Of a DNA stretch of 64,000 bases, positions 12,242 to 21,838 are shown one piece after another; the first letter of the stretch is position 1; each line of letters begins with the position of its first letter. The position numbers were made by a program, and so were the translations under genes. This stretch comes from Streptomyces pluripotens (lineage in GTDB: Bacteria > Actinomycetota > Actinomycetes > Streptomycetales > Streptomycetaceae): assembly GCF_000802245.2 (NCBI RefSeq), contig NZ_CP021080.1:4092001-4156000 (forward strand). Direction: 5' to 3'. The notes beneath the pieces were generated by a model. It had not been told where the DNA came from and ran no database searches. It saw only the letters and a program-made list of their open reading frames with translations.

Positions 12242-12253
12242 CAAGCGTGCTTG
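12242..12253. promoter_or_regulatory. CAAGC-GT-GCTTG palindrome before the acyl-CoA operon
   Basis: A perfect inverted repeat 32 bases upstream of the operon's first ATG, in an AT-rich stretch. CAAGnnCTTG-type palindromes are known operators of TetR repressors of lipid and acyl-CoA catabolism (for example KstR2). The TetR gene that ends this operon is the obvious candidate ligand; that pairing is inference. Confidence 0.5.
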
Positions 12254-12285
12254 ATTGTTTCTTCCTGCGCTGCCATGCTCCCCCC

Positions 12286-13080
12286 ATGGCCGACCCGACG
12301 CCCGTGATCGACGATCTCTGTGCCGAGAGTGACGAACTGGACGTGCTCGTCGCTGAGTTGACACCCACGCAGTGGGCACTCGCGACGCCCGCCCCCGGTT
12401 GGACCGTCGCTCACCAGATCGCCCACCTGGCCTGGACCGACCAGTCGGCGCTGCTCTCCGTCACCGACGAGGACGGCTTCCGCGCGCTGGTCGAGAAGGC
12501 ACTGAGCAAGCCCGACTCATTTGTGGACGAGGGCGCGGAGGAGGGTGCCCAGCTGCCGCCCGCAGAGCTGCTGACGGCGTGGCGCGGCGGGCGCACAGCC
12601 CTCGACCGGGCCCTGCGCGCCGCCTCACCCGGAGCACGATTCCCCTGGTACGGCCCGCCCATGTCCGTGGCCTCCATGGCCACCGCCCGTCTCATGGAGA
12701 CCTGGGCCCACGGACAGGACGTGGCGGAGGCCCTGGGCGTCAACCGCCCTCCCACCGACCGCCTCCGGCACATCGCCCGGCTCGGTGCACGGACGCGCGA
12801 CTTCGCCTACGGCGTCCACGGCCTCACTCCGCCCTCCGGTGAGTTCCGCGTGGAACTCACCTCACCGACCGGCACGTTGTGGTCCTTCGGCCCGGTCGAC
12901 GCCCCGCAACGCGTGACCGGCCCCGCCCTCGACTTCTGTCTCCTCGTCACCCAGCGTGCCCACCGGGCCGACCTCGCCCTGGACGCGGTGGGGCAGGACG
13001 CGGACCGTTGGTTGGACATCGCCCAGGCCTTCGCCGGCCCGTCGGGCGGCGGCCGTCCGGCGAAGGAGGGTCCGGCGTGA
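12286..13080 (+). CDS. DinB/maleylpyruvate-isomerase-like protein (TIGR03084 type)
   Basis: A 264-residue protein of the mycothiol-dependent isomerase/DinB four-helix fold: an N-terminal bundle with [19 protein letters not shown] carrying a conserved metal-ligand histidine, [15 protein letters not shown] (about 143) with the second His, and a C-terminal domain with [17 protein letters not shown]. The ATG at 12286 is chosen because similarity begins with [11 protein letters not shown]; the longer upstream frame looks non-coding. It is the first gene of a tightly packed operon, overlapping the AtuA-like gene by 4 bases. In other actinobacteria this type travels with AtuA and acyl-CoA carboxylase genes. 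Its reaction is unknown; a thiol-dependent isomerase or detoxifying step is plausible. Confidence 0.78.
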   Translation: MADPTPVIDDLCAESDELDVLVAELTPTQWALATPAPGWTVAHQIAHLAWTDQSALLSVTDEDGFRALVEKALSKPDSFVDEGAEEGAQLPPAELLTAWRGGRTALDRALRAASPGARFPWYGPPMSVASMATARLMETWAHGQDVAEALGVNRPPTDRLRHIARLGARTRDFAYGVHGLTPPSGEFRVELTSPTGTLWSFGPVDAPQRVTGPALDFCLLVTQRAHRADLALDAVGQDADRWLDIAQAFAGPSGGGRPAKEGPA

Positions 13081-14816
13081 CGGTTCTGCGCATCGGAAAC
13101 TTCTCAGGCTTCTACGGTGACCGCTTCACCGCCCTGCGCGAGATGCTCACCGGTGGCGGGATCGACGTCCTCACCGGTGACTACCTGGCCGAACTGACCA
13201 TGCTGATCCTCGGCCGGGACCGGTTGAAGGACCCCCGCGCCGGATACGCCCGAACATTCCTGCGCCAGCTGGAGGACTGTCTCGGTCTCGCCCATGAACG
13301 CGGGGTGCGGATCGTCACCAACGCGGGTGGCCTCAATCCGGCCGGACTCGCGGACGCGGTGCGGGATGTGGCCGGTCGTCTGGGCATCCCGGTGAACGTG
13401 GCCCACGTCGCGGGGGATGACCTCCTCTCCCGCCTCCCCCAGGTCCTCGGCACCGCCGGGGCAGGGGGAATCCCCACCGGGACCCTCGCTGCCCACGCCT
13501 ACCTCGGCGGTTTCGGCATCGCCGAGTGCCTGCGGGCGGGCGCGGACGTGGTCGTCACCGGGCGGGTCACCGACGCGGCGCTCGTCACCGGTCCGGCCGC
13601 CGCCCACTTCGGCTGGCGGCCCGGGGAGCCGGGGGTGTACGACCGTCTCGCGGGCGCCGTCGTGGCCGGGCACGTACTGGAGTGCGGGACGCAGGCCACC
13701 GGTGGCAACTACGCGTTCTTCCAGGAGGGGGACGTGCGCCGTCCCGGCTTCCCGCTCGCCGAGATCCACGCCGACGGCAGTAGCGTGATCACCAAACATC
13801 CTGGAACCGGCGGCTTCGTCGACGTGGGCACGGTCACCGCCCAGTTGCTCTACGAGACCGGCGGGGCACGGTATGCCGGGCCCGACGTCACCGCCCGGCT
13901 GGACACCGTTCGGCTGAGCCAGGACGGGCCGGACCGGGTGCGGATCGACGGGGTGCGCGGGGAAGCGCCGCCGCCGACTCTCAAGGCCGGGCTGAACAGG
14001 CTCGGTGGTTTCCGCAACGAGGTCGTCTTCGTCCTCACCGGACTCGACATCGAGGCCAAGGCAGCCCTCGTGCGAGAGCAGCTGTCCGACGCGCTCGCCA
14101 AGTCGCCGCCCGCAGAGGTGCGGTGGGAGCTGGTACGCACCGACCGTGTCGACGCCGACACCGAGGAGACGGCCAGCGCCCTGCTGCGGCTCGTCGTGCG
14201 GGACCCGGACGAGCAGGTCGTGGGGCGGGCGTTGAGCGGGGCCGCCGTGGAACTGGCGCTGGGCAGCTACCCGGGCTTCCATGTGTTGTCCCCACCGGAA
14301 AAGGGTGCACCCTACGGGGTCTTCGAGGATGTGTACGTCCCCCAAGGGGCCGTCGACCATATGGCTGTCCTCCACGACGGCCGCCGTGTTCCTGTGCCAC
14401 CGCCCCAGCGCAGCCATGCCCAGGGCAGCGGCCCCCTGGATGCCGTACCGCCCCCGCCGCTGCCCGCCCCGCTGCCGTCCGGCCCGACCCGGCACGCGCC
14501 GCTCGGTCTGGTTGCCGGGGCCCGCAGCGGGGACAAGGGAGGAAACGCCAACGTCGGGGTGTGGGCGCGGTCGGAGGAGGCCTGGCGGTGGCTCGCCCAC
14601 GAACTGACTGCCGACCGTTTCCGGCAGCTGATCCCCGAGAGCCGGGACCTGCCCGTCGCCCGGCACGTGCTTCCGAACCTGCGCGCCCTGAACTTCGTCG
14701 TCACCGGCGTCCTCGGTGCGGGCGTCGCCGCCAGGCACCGTTTCGACCCGCAGGCCAAGGCGCTCGGTGAGTGGCTGCGCTCGCGCCACCTGGACATCCC
14801 GGAGGCTTTGCTGTGA
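13077..14816 (+). CDS. AtuA-like protein (DUF1446, acyclic terpene utilization family)
   Basis: A 579-residue protein starting at GTG 13077, which overlaps the preceding stop (GTGA). The N-terminal DUF1446 domain (about 1-440) shows [46 protein letters not shown] and [19 protein letters not shown]. The C-terminal AtuA-type domain has [15 protein letters not shown] and [13 protein letters not shown]. The two are joined by a Pro-rich linker around 445-470. In Pseudomonas, AtuA is needed for citronellol/geraniol catabolism and is encoded with a geranyl-CoA carboxylase; its own reaction is not established. The carboxylase genes next to it here support a similar branched acyl-CoA route, with an unidentified substrate. 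Confidence 0.85.
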   Translation: MTVLRIGNFSGFYGDRFTALREMLTGGGIDVLTGDYLAELTMLILGRDRLKDPRAGYARTFLRQLEDCLGLAHERGVRIVTNAGGLNPAGLADAVRDVAGRLGIPVNVAHVAGDDLLSRLPQVLGTAGAGGIPTGTLAAHAYLGGFGIAECLRAGADVVVTGRVTDAALVTGPAAAHFGWRPGEPGVYDRLAGAVVAGHVLECGTQATGGNYAFFQEGDVRRPGFPLAEIHADGSSVITKHPGTGGFVDVGTVTAQLLYETGGARYAGPDVTARLDTVRLSQDGPDRVRIDGVRGEAPPPTLKAGLNRLGGFRNEVVFVLTGLDIEAKAALVREQLSDALAKSPPAEVRWELVRTDRVDADTEETASALLRLVVRDPDEQVVGRALSGAAVELALGSYPGFHVLSPPEKGAPYGVFEDVYVPQGAVDHMAVLHDGRRVPVPPPQRSHAQGSGPLDAVPPPPLPAPLPSGPTRHAPLGLVAGARSGDKGGNANVGVWARSEEAWRWLAHELTADRFRQLIPESRDLPVARHVLPNLRALNFVVTGVLGAGVAARHRFDPQAKALGEWLRSRHLDIPEALL

Positions 14817-16411
14817 CGGTTCTGCATACCGCCCTCGACACCGCCGGCCCCGCTTACCGGGCGAACCGCGGGGCCATGCTCGGCAAGCTCGCCGAACTGG
14901 AGGCCGAGCACACCAAAGCGCTCGCGGGCGGCGGCGAGAAGTACATCGCCCGGCATCGCGAACGCGGCAAACTGCTCGCCCGCGAGCGCATCGAGCTGCT
15001 GCTGGACCCCGACACCCCGTTCCTGGAGCTGTCCCCGCTGGCCGCCTGGGGCAGTGACTACACCGTCGGCGCCTCCCTGGTGACCGGCATCGGCGTGGTC
15101 GAGGGAGCGGAGTGCCTGATCACCGCGAACGACCCGACCGTGCGCGGGGGCGCCAGCAACCCCTGGAGCCTGAAGAAGGCGCTGCGCGCCAACGACATCG
15201 CGCTCGCCAACCGGCTGCCCTGCATCAGCCTGGTGGAGTCGGGCGGTGCGGATCTGCCCTCCCAGAAGGAGATCTTCATTCCCGGCGGGGCCATCTTCCG
15301 CGATCTCACCCGGCTCTCCGCCGCCGGCATCCCGACGATCGCGGTCGTCTTCGGCAACTCCACGGCCGGCGGCGCCTACGTCCCCGGCATGTCCGACCAC
15401 GTGATCATGGTCAAGGAGCGGGCGAAGGTCTTTCTCGGCGGGCCGCCGCTGGTGAAGATGGCGACGGGTGAGGAGAGCGACGACGAGTCCCTGGGCGGCG
15501 CCGAGATGCACGCTCGGGTTTCGGGTCTGGCCGACTACTTCGCGGTCGACGAGCCGGACGCGCTGCGGCAGGCGCGGCGGGTCGTGGCCCGTCTCCACCA
15601 CCGCAAGGCCCACTCCGACCCCGGTCCGGCCGAGCCGCCCACCTATGACGAGGACGAGCTGCTCGGCATCGTCCCCGGGGACCTGAAGACCCCCTTCGAC
15701 CCGCGCGAGGTCATCGCCCGGATCGTGGACGCCTCCGACTTCGACGAGTTCAAGCCGCTGTACGGGACGAGCCTCGCGACCGGCTGGGCCAGCCTGCACG
15801 GCTACCCGCTCGGCATCCTGGCCAACGCCCAGGGAGTGCTGTTCAGCGAGGAGTCCCAGAAGGCCGCCCAGTTCATCCAGCTCGCCAACCAGCGCGACAT
15901 CCCGCTGCTCTTCCTGCACAACACCACCGGCTACATGGTCGGCAAGGAGTATGAGCAGGGAGGGATCATCAAGCACGGTGCGATGATGATCAACGCGGTG
16001 TCCAATTCCCGCGTCCCTCACTTGTCCGTGCTCATGGGGGCGTCGTACGGCGCCGGGCACTACGGCATGTGCGGACGGGCCTACGACCCGCGCTTCCTGT
16101 TCGCCTGGCCCGGTGCCAAGTCCGCGGTCATGGGGCCGCAACAGCTCGCGGGCGTGCTGTCGATCGTCGCCCGGCAGTCGGCGGCGGCGAAGGGGCGGCC
16201 GTACGACGAGGACGCGGACGCCGCCCTGCGCGCGATGGTGGAGCAGCAGATCGAGTCCGAGTCGCTGCCCATGTTCCTGTCCGGACGCCTGTACGACGAC
16301 GGCGTCATCGACCCGCGCGACACCCGCACCGTGCTCGGCCTGTGCCTGTCCGCCATCCACACCGCCCCCTACGAGGGTGCGCGCGGCGGCTTCGGCGTCT
16401 TCCGGATGTGA
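14813..16411 (+). CDS. Acyl-CoA carboxylase beta (carboxyltransferase) subunit
   Basis: A 532-residue carboxyltransferase subunit of a biotin-dependent acyl-CoA carboxylase. It moves the carboxyl group from carboxybiotin to an acyl-CoA. Signatures are HRERGKLLARERIELLLDPD, GGASNPWSLKKALRAND, SGGADLPSQKEIFIPGG, FGNSTAGGAYVPGMSD and the C-terminal GASYGAGHYGMCGRAYDPRF; the pair of glycine-rich oxyanion loops is intact. It groups by eye with methylcrotonyl- and geranyl-CoA carboxylase beta subunits rather than propionyl-CoA ones (AYDPRFLFAWPGAK). GTG 14813 overlaps the previous stop by four bases. The partner alpha subunit follows directly. Confidence 0.9.
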   Translation: MTVLHTALDTAGPAYRANRGAMLGKLAELEAEHTKALAGGGEKYIARHRERGKLLARERIELLLDPDTPFLELSPLAAWGSDYTVGASLVTGIGVVEGAECLITANDPTVRGGASNPWSLKKALRANDIALANRLPCISLVESGGADLPSQKEIFIPGGAIFRDLTRLSAAGIPTIAVVFGNSTAGGAYVPGMSDHVIMVKERAKVFLGGPPLVKMATGEESDDESLGGAEMHARVSGLADYFAVDEPDALRQARRVVARLHHRKAHSDPGPAEPPTYDEDELLGIVPGDLKTPFDPREVIARIVDASDFDEFKPLYGTSLATGWASLHGYPLGILANAQGVLFSEESQKAAQFIQLANQRDIPLLFLHNTTGYMVGKEYEQGGIIKHGAMMINAVSNSRVPHLSVLMGASYGAGHYGMCGRAYDPRFLFAWPGAKSAVMGPQQLAGVLSIVARQSAAAKGRPYDEDADAALRAMVEQQIESESLPMFLSGRLYDDGVIDPRDTRTVLGLCLSAIHTAPYEGARGGFGVFRM

Positions 16412-16419
16412 GGGACCCA

Positions 16420-18273
16420 GTGATCACTTCTGTGCTTGTCGCCAACCGGGGCGAGATCGCCTGCCGGATCTTCCGCACCTGCGGTGCGCTGGGAATCCGG
16501 ACCGTCGCCGTGTACTCCGACGCCGATGAGAACGCCCGCCACGCGCGCCTGGCCGACACGGCGGTGAGACTGCCGGGGGCCGCGCCCGCGGAGACGTACC
16601 TGCGCGGCGACCTGATCGTGAAAGCGGCCCTGGCGGCCGGCGCCGACGCGGTGCACCCCGGCTACGGCTTCCTGTCCGAGAACGCCGACTTCGCGCGGGC
16701 CGTCCGCGACGCCGGCCTGGTCTGGATCGGCCCGCCGCCGCAGGCCATCGAAGCCATGGCGTCCAAGACTCGCGCCAAGCAGCTGATGGGCCTCGCACCG
16801 CTCGGCGAGGCCGAGGTCACCCAGACCGACCTACCGGTGCTGGTGAAGGCGGCGGCGGGCGGCGGGGGACGCGGGATGCGGATCGTGCGCCGTCTGGAGG
16901 AGCTGGAGGCCGCGCTGGAGAGCGCGCGCGCCGAGGCCGCGAGCGCCTTCGGCGACGGCGAGGTCTTCGTGGAGCCGTACATCGAGCACGGCCGCCACAT
17001 CGAGGTGCAGATCCTGGCTGACACCCACGGCACGGTGTGGCCGCTGGGCACCCGCGACTGCTCCCTGCAGCGTCGCCACCAGAAGGTCGTCGAGGAAGCC
17101 CCGGCGCCGGGCCTGCCGGACGCGCTCACTGAGGAGCTGTACGCCCTGGCCGTACGCGCCGCGCGGTCCGTCTCGTACGCCGGCGCGGGCACGGTTGAGT
17201 TCCTGGTCGCCGACGGCCGCACACACTTCCTGGAGATGAACACTCGTCTCCAGGTCGAACACCCCGTCACCGAGGCGGTGTTCGGCATCGACCTGGTGGC
17301 GGAACAGATACGGGTGGCCGAGGGACAACCCCTGGGAGGGAGTCCGCCACTCCCGCGCGGCCACGCGGTCGAAGCCCGCCTGTACGCCGAGGACCCCGCC
17401 CGCGACTGGGCCCCGCAGACCGGAGTCCTGCACCACCTCGCCGTACCGGCCGGCGTCCGCCTGGACACCGGCTACACCGACGGGGACACCATCGGCGTCC
17501 ACTACGACCCGATGCTCGCCAAGGTCGTCGCCCACGCGCCCACCCGTGCGGAGGCCGTCCGCAGACTCGCCTGCGCCCTCGAAGCCGCCGCGATCCACGG
17601 CCCGGACACCAACCGGGACCTGCTGATCCGTTCCCTGCGGCACGAGGAGTTCACGGCCGCCCGCATGGACACCGCTTTCTACGACCGCCACCTGGCCGAG
17701 CTGACGGCAACAGCCGCCGATCCGCATGCGCCCCTGGCCGCCGCCCTCGCCGACGCCCACGGACGCTCCCGTTTCGGCGGCTGGCGCAACGTACCGTCCC
17801 AGCCCCAGGCAAAGCGGTACGAGATGGCGGGCGAGGAGCACGAGGTCCACTACCGGCACACCCGCGCCGGCCTCGCCGCCGAGGGCGTCCGGGTCGTACA
17901 TGCCGACGCGCACCTGGTCAGCCTCGAAGTGGGCGGCGTCCAAAGGAAATTCACCGTCGCGCGCTACGGCGACCAGGTGTATGTCAACACCGTCCGCCTC
18001 ACCGCCCTGCCCCGATTCCCGGCCCCGGACGCCCCACTCACGCCGGGTTCGCTGCTGGCCCCGATGCCGGGCACGGTCGTCCGTGTCGCCGAGGGCCTGA
18101 CCGAAGGGGCCGCGGTTCGCGCGGGACAGCCGCTGATCTGGCTGGAGGCGATGAAGATGCAGCACGAGATCACGGCACCGGTCGCCGGAACACTCACCGC
18201 CCTGCAGGCCGCCCCCGGCCAGCAGGTGGAGCCGGGCACGTTGCTCGCCGTAGTGCAGGAATCCCCTTCCTAG
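16420..18273 (+). CDS. Acyl-CoA carboxylase alpha subunit (biotin carboxylase and biotin carrier)
   Basis: A 617-residue protein starting at GTG 16420 after AGGGA. Residues 1-115 are the biotin carboxylase N-domain (VLVANRGEIACRIFRTC). An ATP-grasp domain follows (VLVKAAAGGGGRGMR, HIEVQILADTHG, LQRRHQKVVEEAP, EMNTRLQVEHPVTE). Residues about 340-445 are the C-domain, then a linker. The C-terminal biotinyl domain has LEAMKMQHEI with the biotinylated lysine at about residue 579. With the upstream beta subunit this makes a complete methylcrotonyl/geranyl-type carboxylase. It probably acts on a 3-methyl-2-enoyl-CoA; the exact substrate is inference. Confidence 0.9.
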   Translation: MITSVLVANRGEIACRIFRTCGALGIRTVAVYSDADENARHARLADTAVRLPGAAPAETYLRGDLIVKAALAAGADAVHPGYGFLSENADFARAVRDAGLVWIGPPPQAIEAMASKTRAKQLMGLAPLGEAEVTQTDLPVLVKAAAGGGGRGMRIVRRLEELEAALESARAEAASAFGDGEVFVEPYIEHGRHIEVQILADTHGTVWPLGTRDCSLQRRHQKVVEEAPAPGLPDALTEELYALAVRAARSVSYAGAGTVEFLVADGRTHFLEMNTRLQVEHPVTEAVFGIDLVAEQIRVAEGQPLGGSPPLPRGHAVEARLYAEDPARDWAPQTGVLHHLAVPAGVRLDTGYTDGDTIGVHYDPMLAKVVAHAPTRAEAVRRLACALEAAAIHGPDTNRDLLIRSLRHEEFTAARMDTAFYDRHLAELTATAADPHAPLAAALADAHGRSRFGGWRNVPSQPQAKRYEMAGEEHEVHYRHTRAGLAAEGVRVVHADAHLVSLEVGGVQRKFTVARYGDQVYVNTVRLTALPRFPAPDAPLTPGSLLAPMPGTVVRVAEGLTEGAAVRAGQPLIWLEAMKMQHEITAPVAGTLTALQAAPGQQVEPGTLLAVVQESPS

Positions 18274-18280
18274 GAGACCC

Positions 18281-19441
18281 ATGACCTCCGTCATCGAGTC
18301 CGAAGAACACAAGGCCCTCCGATCCGCGGTGTCCGCCCTGGGCAGACGCTACGGCCGCGACTACCTCACCCGTACCATCACCGAAGGTCGCCACCCCACC
18401 GAACTCTGGTCCGAGGCCGGCAAACTGGGCTACCTCGGCGTCAACCTGCCGGAGGAGTACGGCGGCGGAGGGGGCGGGATTGCGGAACTGTCCATCGTGC
18501 TGGAGGAATTGGGTGCGGCCGGATCCCCCCTGCTGATGCTGGTGGTCTCGCCCGCCATCTGCGGAACCGTCATCTCACGCTTCGGTACCGAGGAGCAGAA
18601 ACGCCGCTGGCTCCCCGGCCTCGCCGACGGCTCCCGCACCATGGCCTTCGGCATCACCGAGCCCGACGCCGGTTCCAACAGCCACCGCATCACCACGACG
18701 GCACGCAGGGACGGCGCCGACTGGCTCCTGACCGGCCGCAAGGTGTTCGTCTCCGGTGTGGACCAGGCCGACGCCACCCTCATCGTCGGCCGTACCGAGG
18801 ACGCCCGCACCGGCAGCCTCAAGCCCTGCCTGTTCATCGTGCCGCGGGACGCGGACGGCTTCTCGCGCAACCCCATCGACATGGAACTCAACGCCGCCGA
18901 GAAACAGTTCGAGCTGGTCCTGGACGATGTGCGGCTGCCCGCCGCCGCGCTCGTCGGCGACGAGGACGCCGGTCTGTTGCAATTGTTCGCCGGGCTCAAC
19001 CCGGAGCGGATCATGACGGCCGCGTTCGCCGTCGGCATGGGCCGCTACGCCCTGTCGAAGGCGATCGAGTACGCCCGTGACCGCACGGTGTGGAAGGCCC
19101 CCATCGGCGCCCACCAGGCCATCGCCCACCCCCTTGCGCAGGCGCACATCGATCTGGAACTGGCCCGGCTGATGATGCAGAAGGCGGCCCACCTCTACGA
19201 CCGGGGCGACGACGCCGGTGCGGGTGAGGCAGCCAACATGGCCAAGTACGCGGCGGGGGAGGCCTGCGTGAAAGCCGTCGACCAGGCCGTGCACACGCTC
19301 GGCGGCAACGGCCTCACCCGGGAGTTCGGGCTCGCCTCCCTGATAACGGCCGCGCGCGTGGCTCGCATCGCCCCGGTGAGCCGGGAGATGATTCTCAACT
19401 ACGTCTCCCACCAGACTCTGGGCCTGCCCAAGTCGTACTAG
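18281..19441 (+). CDS. Acyl-CoA dehydrogenase
   Basis: A 386-residue FAD enzyme that introduces the alpha-beta double bond in an acyl-CoA. It has the helical N-domain, FGITEPDAGSNSHRITTTA (the flavin-contacting loop, about 122-140), the beta domain, and the C-terminal RTVWKAPIGAHQAIAHPLAQ and VHTLGGNGLTREFGL motifs. The ATG follows GGAGA, 7 bases after the alpha-carboxylase stop. It would supply the enoyl-CoA for the carboxylase or act in a neighbouring beta-oxidation step. Confidence 0.9.
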   Translation: MTSVIESEEHKALRSAVSALGRRYGRDYLTRTITEGRHPTELWSEAGKLGYLGVNLPEEYGGGGGGIAELSIVLEELGAAGSPLLMLVVSPAICGTVISRFGTEEQKRRWLPGLADGSRTMAFGITEPDAGSNSHRITTTARRDGADWLLTGRKVFVSGVDQADATLIVGRTEDARTGSLKPCLFIVPRDADGFSRNPIDMELNAAEKQFELVLDDVRLPAAALVGDEDAGLLQLFAGLNPERIMTAAFAVGMGRYALSKAIEYARDRTVWKAPIGAHQAIAHPLAQAHIDLELARLMMQKAAHLYDRGDDAGAGEAANMAKYAAGEACVKAVDQAVHTLGGNGLTREFGLASLITAARVARIAPVSREMILNYVSHQTLGLPKSY

Positions 19442-19468
19442 GCGACCGTCGATCCTCTTGGAGGAACC

Positions 19469-21103
19469 GTGTTCCGCAGTGAGTACGCAGCTGTCCCGCC
19501 CGTGGAACTCCCCATTCACGAAGCCGTTCTGGGCCGGGCCGCCGAGTTCGGGGAGCAGCCCGCGCTGATCGACGGCACGGACGGCACCACCCTGACGTAC
19601 GAGCAGGTGGACCGGTTCCACCGGCGCATCGCCGCCGCGTTCGCCGACGCGGGCGTGCGCAAGGGCGACGTCCTCGCCCTGCACAGCCCGAACACGATCG
19701 CCTTCCCGACCGCCTTCTACGCGGCCACGCGCGCGGGTGCCGCCGTCACCATGGTGCACCCGCTCGCCACGTCCGAGGAGTTCGCCAAGCAGCTCATCGA
19801 CAGTGGCGCCCGCTGGATCGTCACCGTCTCCCCGTTGCTGGAGACCGCCCGCCGGGCCGCTGAACTCGCGGGCGGAACAAGGGAGATCTTCGTGTGCGAC
19901 GGCGCCCCCGGCCACCGTTCGCTCATCGACATGCTGGCCTCCAGCGCCCCCGAACCGCAGATCGGCTTCGACCCGGCCGAGGACATCGCCGCGCTGCCGT
20001 ACTCATCCGGCACCACCGGCGTCCCCAAGGGCGTGATGCTCACCCACCGGCAGATCGCCACCAACCTCGCCCAGCTGGAACCGGCCGTCTCGGCCGGTCC
20101 TGGCGACCGCATCCTCGCAGTGCTGCCGTTCTTCCACATATACGGGTTGACCGCACTGATGAACGCGCCGTTGCGCAACGGCGCCACGGTCGTCGTCCTG
20201 CCCCGCTTCGTCCTGGAGGACTTCCTCGCCGCGATCGAGACCCACCGCATCACCGGCCTGTACGTCGCCCCACCGATCGTCCTGGCCCTCGCCAAGCACC
20301 CGGCGGTCAGCCGCTACGACCTGTCCTCCCTGAAGTACGTCATCAGCGCCGCCGCCCCGCTGGACGCGGCGCTCGCCCTCGCCTGCTCCGCACGCCTCGG
20401 CCTGCCCCCGATCGGCCAGGCCTACGGCATGACGGAACTGTCCCCCGGCACCCACGTGGTCCCCCTCGACCGCCTGCACCAGGCACCGGCCGGGACGGTC
20501 GGCAGGCTCATCGCCGGAACCGAGATGCGGATCGTCTCCCTGGACGACCCCGGCAAGGACCTCGGCGCCGGTGAGGCGGGCGAGATCCTGATCCGCGGAC
20601 CCCAGGTGATGAAGGGCTACCTCGGTCGCCCCGATGCCACCGCCGACATGATCGACGCCGACGGCTGGGTGCACACCGGGGACGTGGGCCAGGTCGACGC
20701 CGATGGCTGGCTCTTCGTCGTCGACCGGGTCAAGGAACTCATCAAGTACAAGGGGTTCCAGGTGGCGCCCGCCGAACTGGAGGCACTGCTGCTCACTCAC
20801 CCCAAAATCGCCGACGCCGCCGTCATCGGCTCCCGTAACGAGGACGGCAACGAGGTCCCGCACGCGTTCGTCGTCCGCCGGCCGGACGCCGAGGACCTGA
20901 CCGAGAACGAGATCCTCATGCACGTCGCCGAACGCGTCGCCCCCTACAAACGCATCCGCAAGGTGACCTTCACCGACACCGTTCCGCGGGCCGTTTCCGG
21001 CAAGATCCTCCGCCGTGAACTGCGGGACCGTGAACCTGGACCGCATGACCGCGGAAGCGAACCGAGTGACCGCGCACCGCGCGCACCGCGGGAGCAGCCG
21101 TGA
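19469..21103 (+). CDS. 4-coumarate-CoA ligase-like acyl-CoA synthetase
   Basis: A 544-residue ANL-superfamily adenylating enzyme that forms an acyl-CoA from a free acid, ATP and CoA. Motifs are LPYSSGTTGVPKGVMLTH (P-loop, about 175), QAYGMTELSPGTH (A5), GWVHTGDVGQVDADGWLFVV (A7-A8), VDRVKELIKYKGFQVAP, and the catalytic-lysine region VPRAVSGKILRREL near the C-terminus. GTG 19469 follows GGAGG. It resembles plant-type 4CL, but in actinobacteria such enzymes act on many aryl and branched acids. It probably activates the acid that feeds this operon. Confidence 0.9.
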   Translation: MFRSEYAAVPPVELPIHEAVLGRAAEFGEQPALIDGTDGTTLTYEQVDRFHRRIAAAFADAGVRKGDVLALHSPNTIAFPTAFYAATRAGAAVTMVHPLATSEEFAKQLIDSGARWIVTVSPLLETARRAAELAGGTREIFVCDGAPGHRSLIDMLASSAPEPQIGFDPAEDIAALPYSSGTTGVPKGVMLTHRQIATNLAQLEPAVSAGPGDRILAVLPFFHIYGLTALMNAPLRNGATVVVLPRFVLEDFLAAIETHRITGLYVAPPIVLALAKHPAVSRYDLSSLKYVISAAAPLDAALALACSARLGLPPIGQAYGMTELSPGTHVVPLDRLHQAPAGTVGRLIAGTEMRIVSLDDPGKDLGAGEAGEILIRGPQVMKGYLGRPDATADMIDADGWVHTGDVGQVDADGWLFVVDRVKELIKYKGFQVAPAELEALLLTHPKIADAAVIGSRNEDGNEVPHAFVVRRPDAEDLTENEILMHVAERVAPYKRIRKVTFTDTVPRAVSGKILRRELRDREPGPHDRGSEPSDRAPRAPREQP

Positions 21104-21834
21104 CACCGATCGCACGCACCCGCGCGCGGGCCGTGGAAACCCTCAGCCTGGACGCCACCGCCACCCGCAACGCCCTCTCCTCGGCCCTCGTCTCCGGCCT
21201 CGCCGACGCGCTGACCGACTGCGGCAAGGACCCGGAGGTACGGGCGGTCGTCCTCACCCACACCGGCACCACCTTCTGCGCCGGCGCCGACCTGCGCGAC
21301 CCACCCGCCCCCGAAGCGTTGGTGGACTTGCTCCGACAGATCATCGAGCTACCCAAACCGGTCATCGCCCGGGTGACCGGACACGTTCGCGCGGGCGGCC
21401 TCGGTCTCCTGGCCGCCTGCGATCTGGCCGCCGCCTCCCGCGAGGCCACCTTCGCCTTCACCGAGGTCCGCATCGGTGTCGCACCGGCGGTGATCTCCCT
21501 CTGTGTCGTCCCCCGCACCGACCCCCGCGCCCTGGCCCGCTACTACCTCACCGGTGAACGTCTCGACCCGGCCGAGGCCGTACGCCTGGGCCTGCTCACG
21601 ACCACGGCCGAGGACGTGGACGAGGCCCTCTCCCCCATCCTCGACGGGCTGCGCCGTTCCTCCCCCCAGGCCCTGGCCGAGACGAAGCGGCTGCTCACGG
21701 CTAAGGTGCTGGAAACATTCGACCGGGACGCGGCCGACCTGACTGCGCTCTCGGCCCGGCTGTTCTCCTCGGCCCAGGCCCGGGAGGGGATGACGGCCTT
21801 TCTGGAGAGACGGGACGCGGCATGGGTGGTGTGA
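21100..21834 (+). CDS. Enoyl-CoA hydratase/isomerase-family protein
   Basis: A 244-residue crotonase-fold protein whose GTG start overlaps the ligase stop by four bases. TGTTFCAGADLRDPP is the first oxyanion-hole segment, and RVTGHVRAGGLGLLAACDLAAA the second, with A-G-G-L-G intact. FAFTEVRIGVAPAVISLCVV covers the region of the usual catalytic acids. It should hydrate or isomerise an enoyl-CoA, or act as a methylglutaconyl-CoA hydratase analogue after the carboxylase. Confidence 0.87.
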   Translation: MTPIARTRARAVETLSLDATATRNALSSALVSGLADALTDCGKDPEVRAVVLTHTGTTFCAGADLRDPPAPEALVDLLRQIIELPKPVIARVTGHVRAGGLGLLAACDLAAASREATFAFTEVRIGVAPAVISLCVVPRTDPRALARYYLTGERLDPAEAVRLGLLTTTAEDVDEALSPILDGLRRSSPQALAETKRLLTAKVLETFDRDAADLTALSARLFSSAQAREGMTAFLERRDAAWVV

Positions 21835-21838
21835 GCGC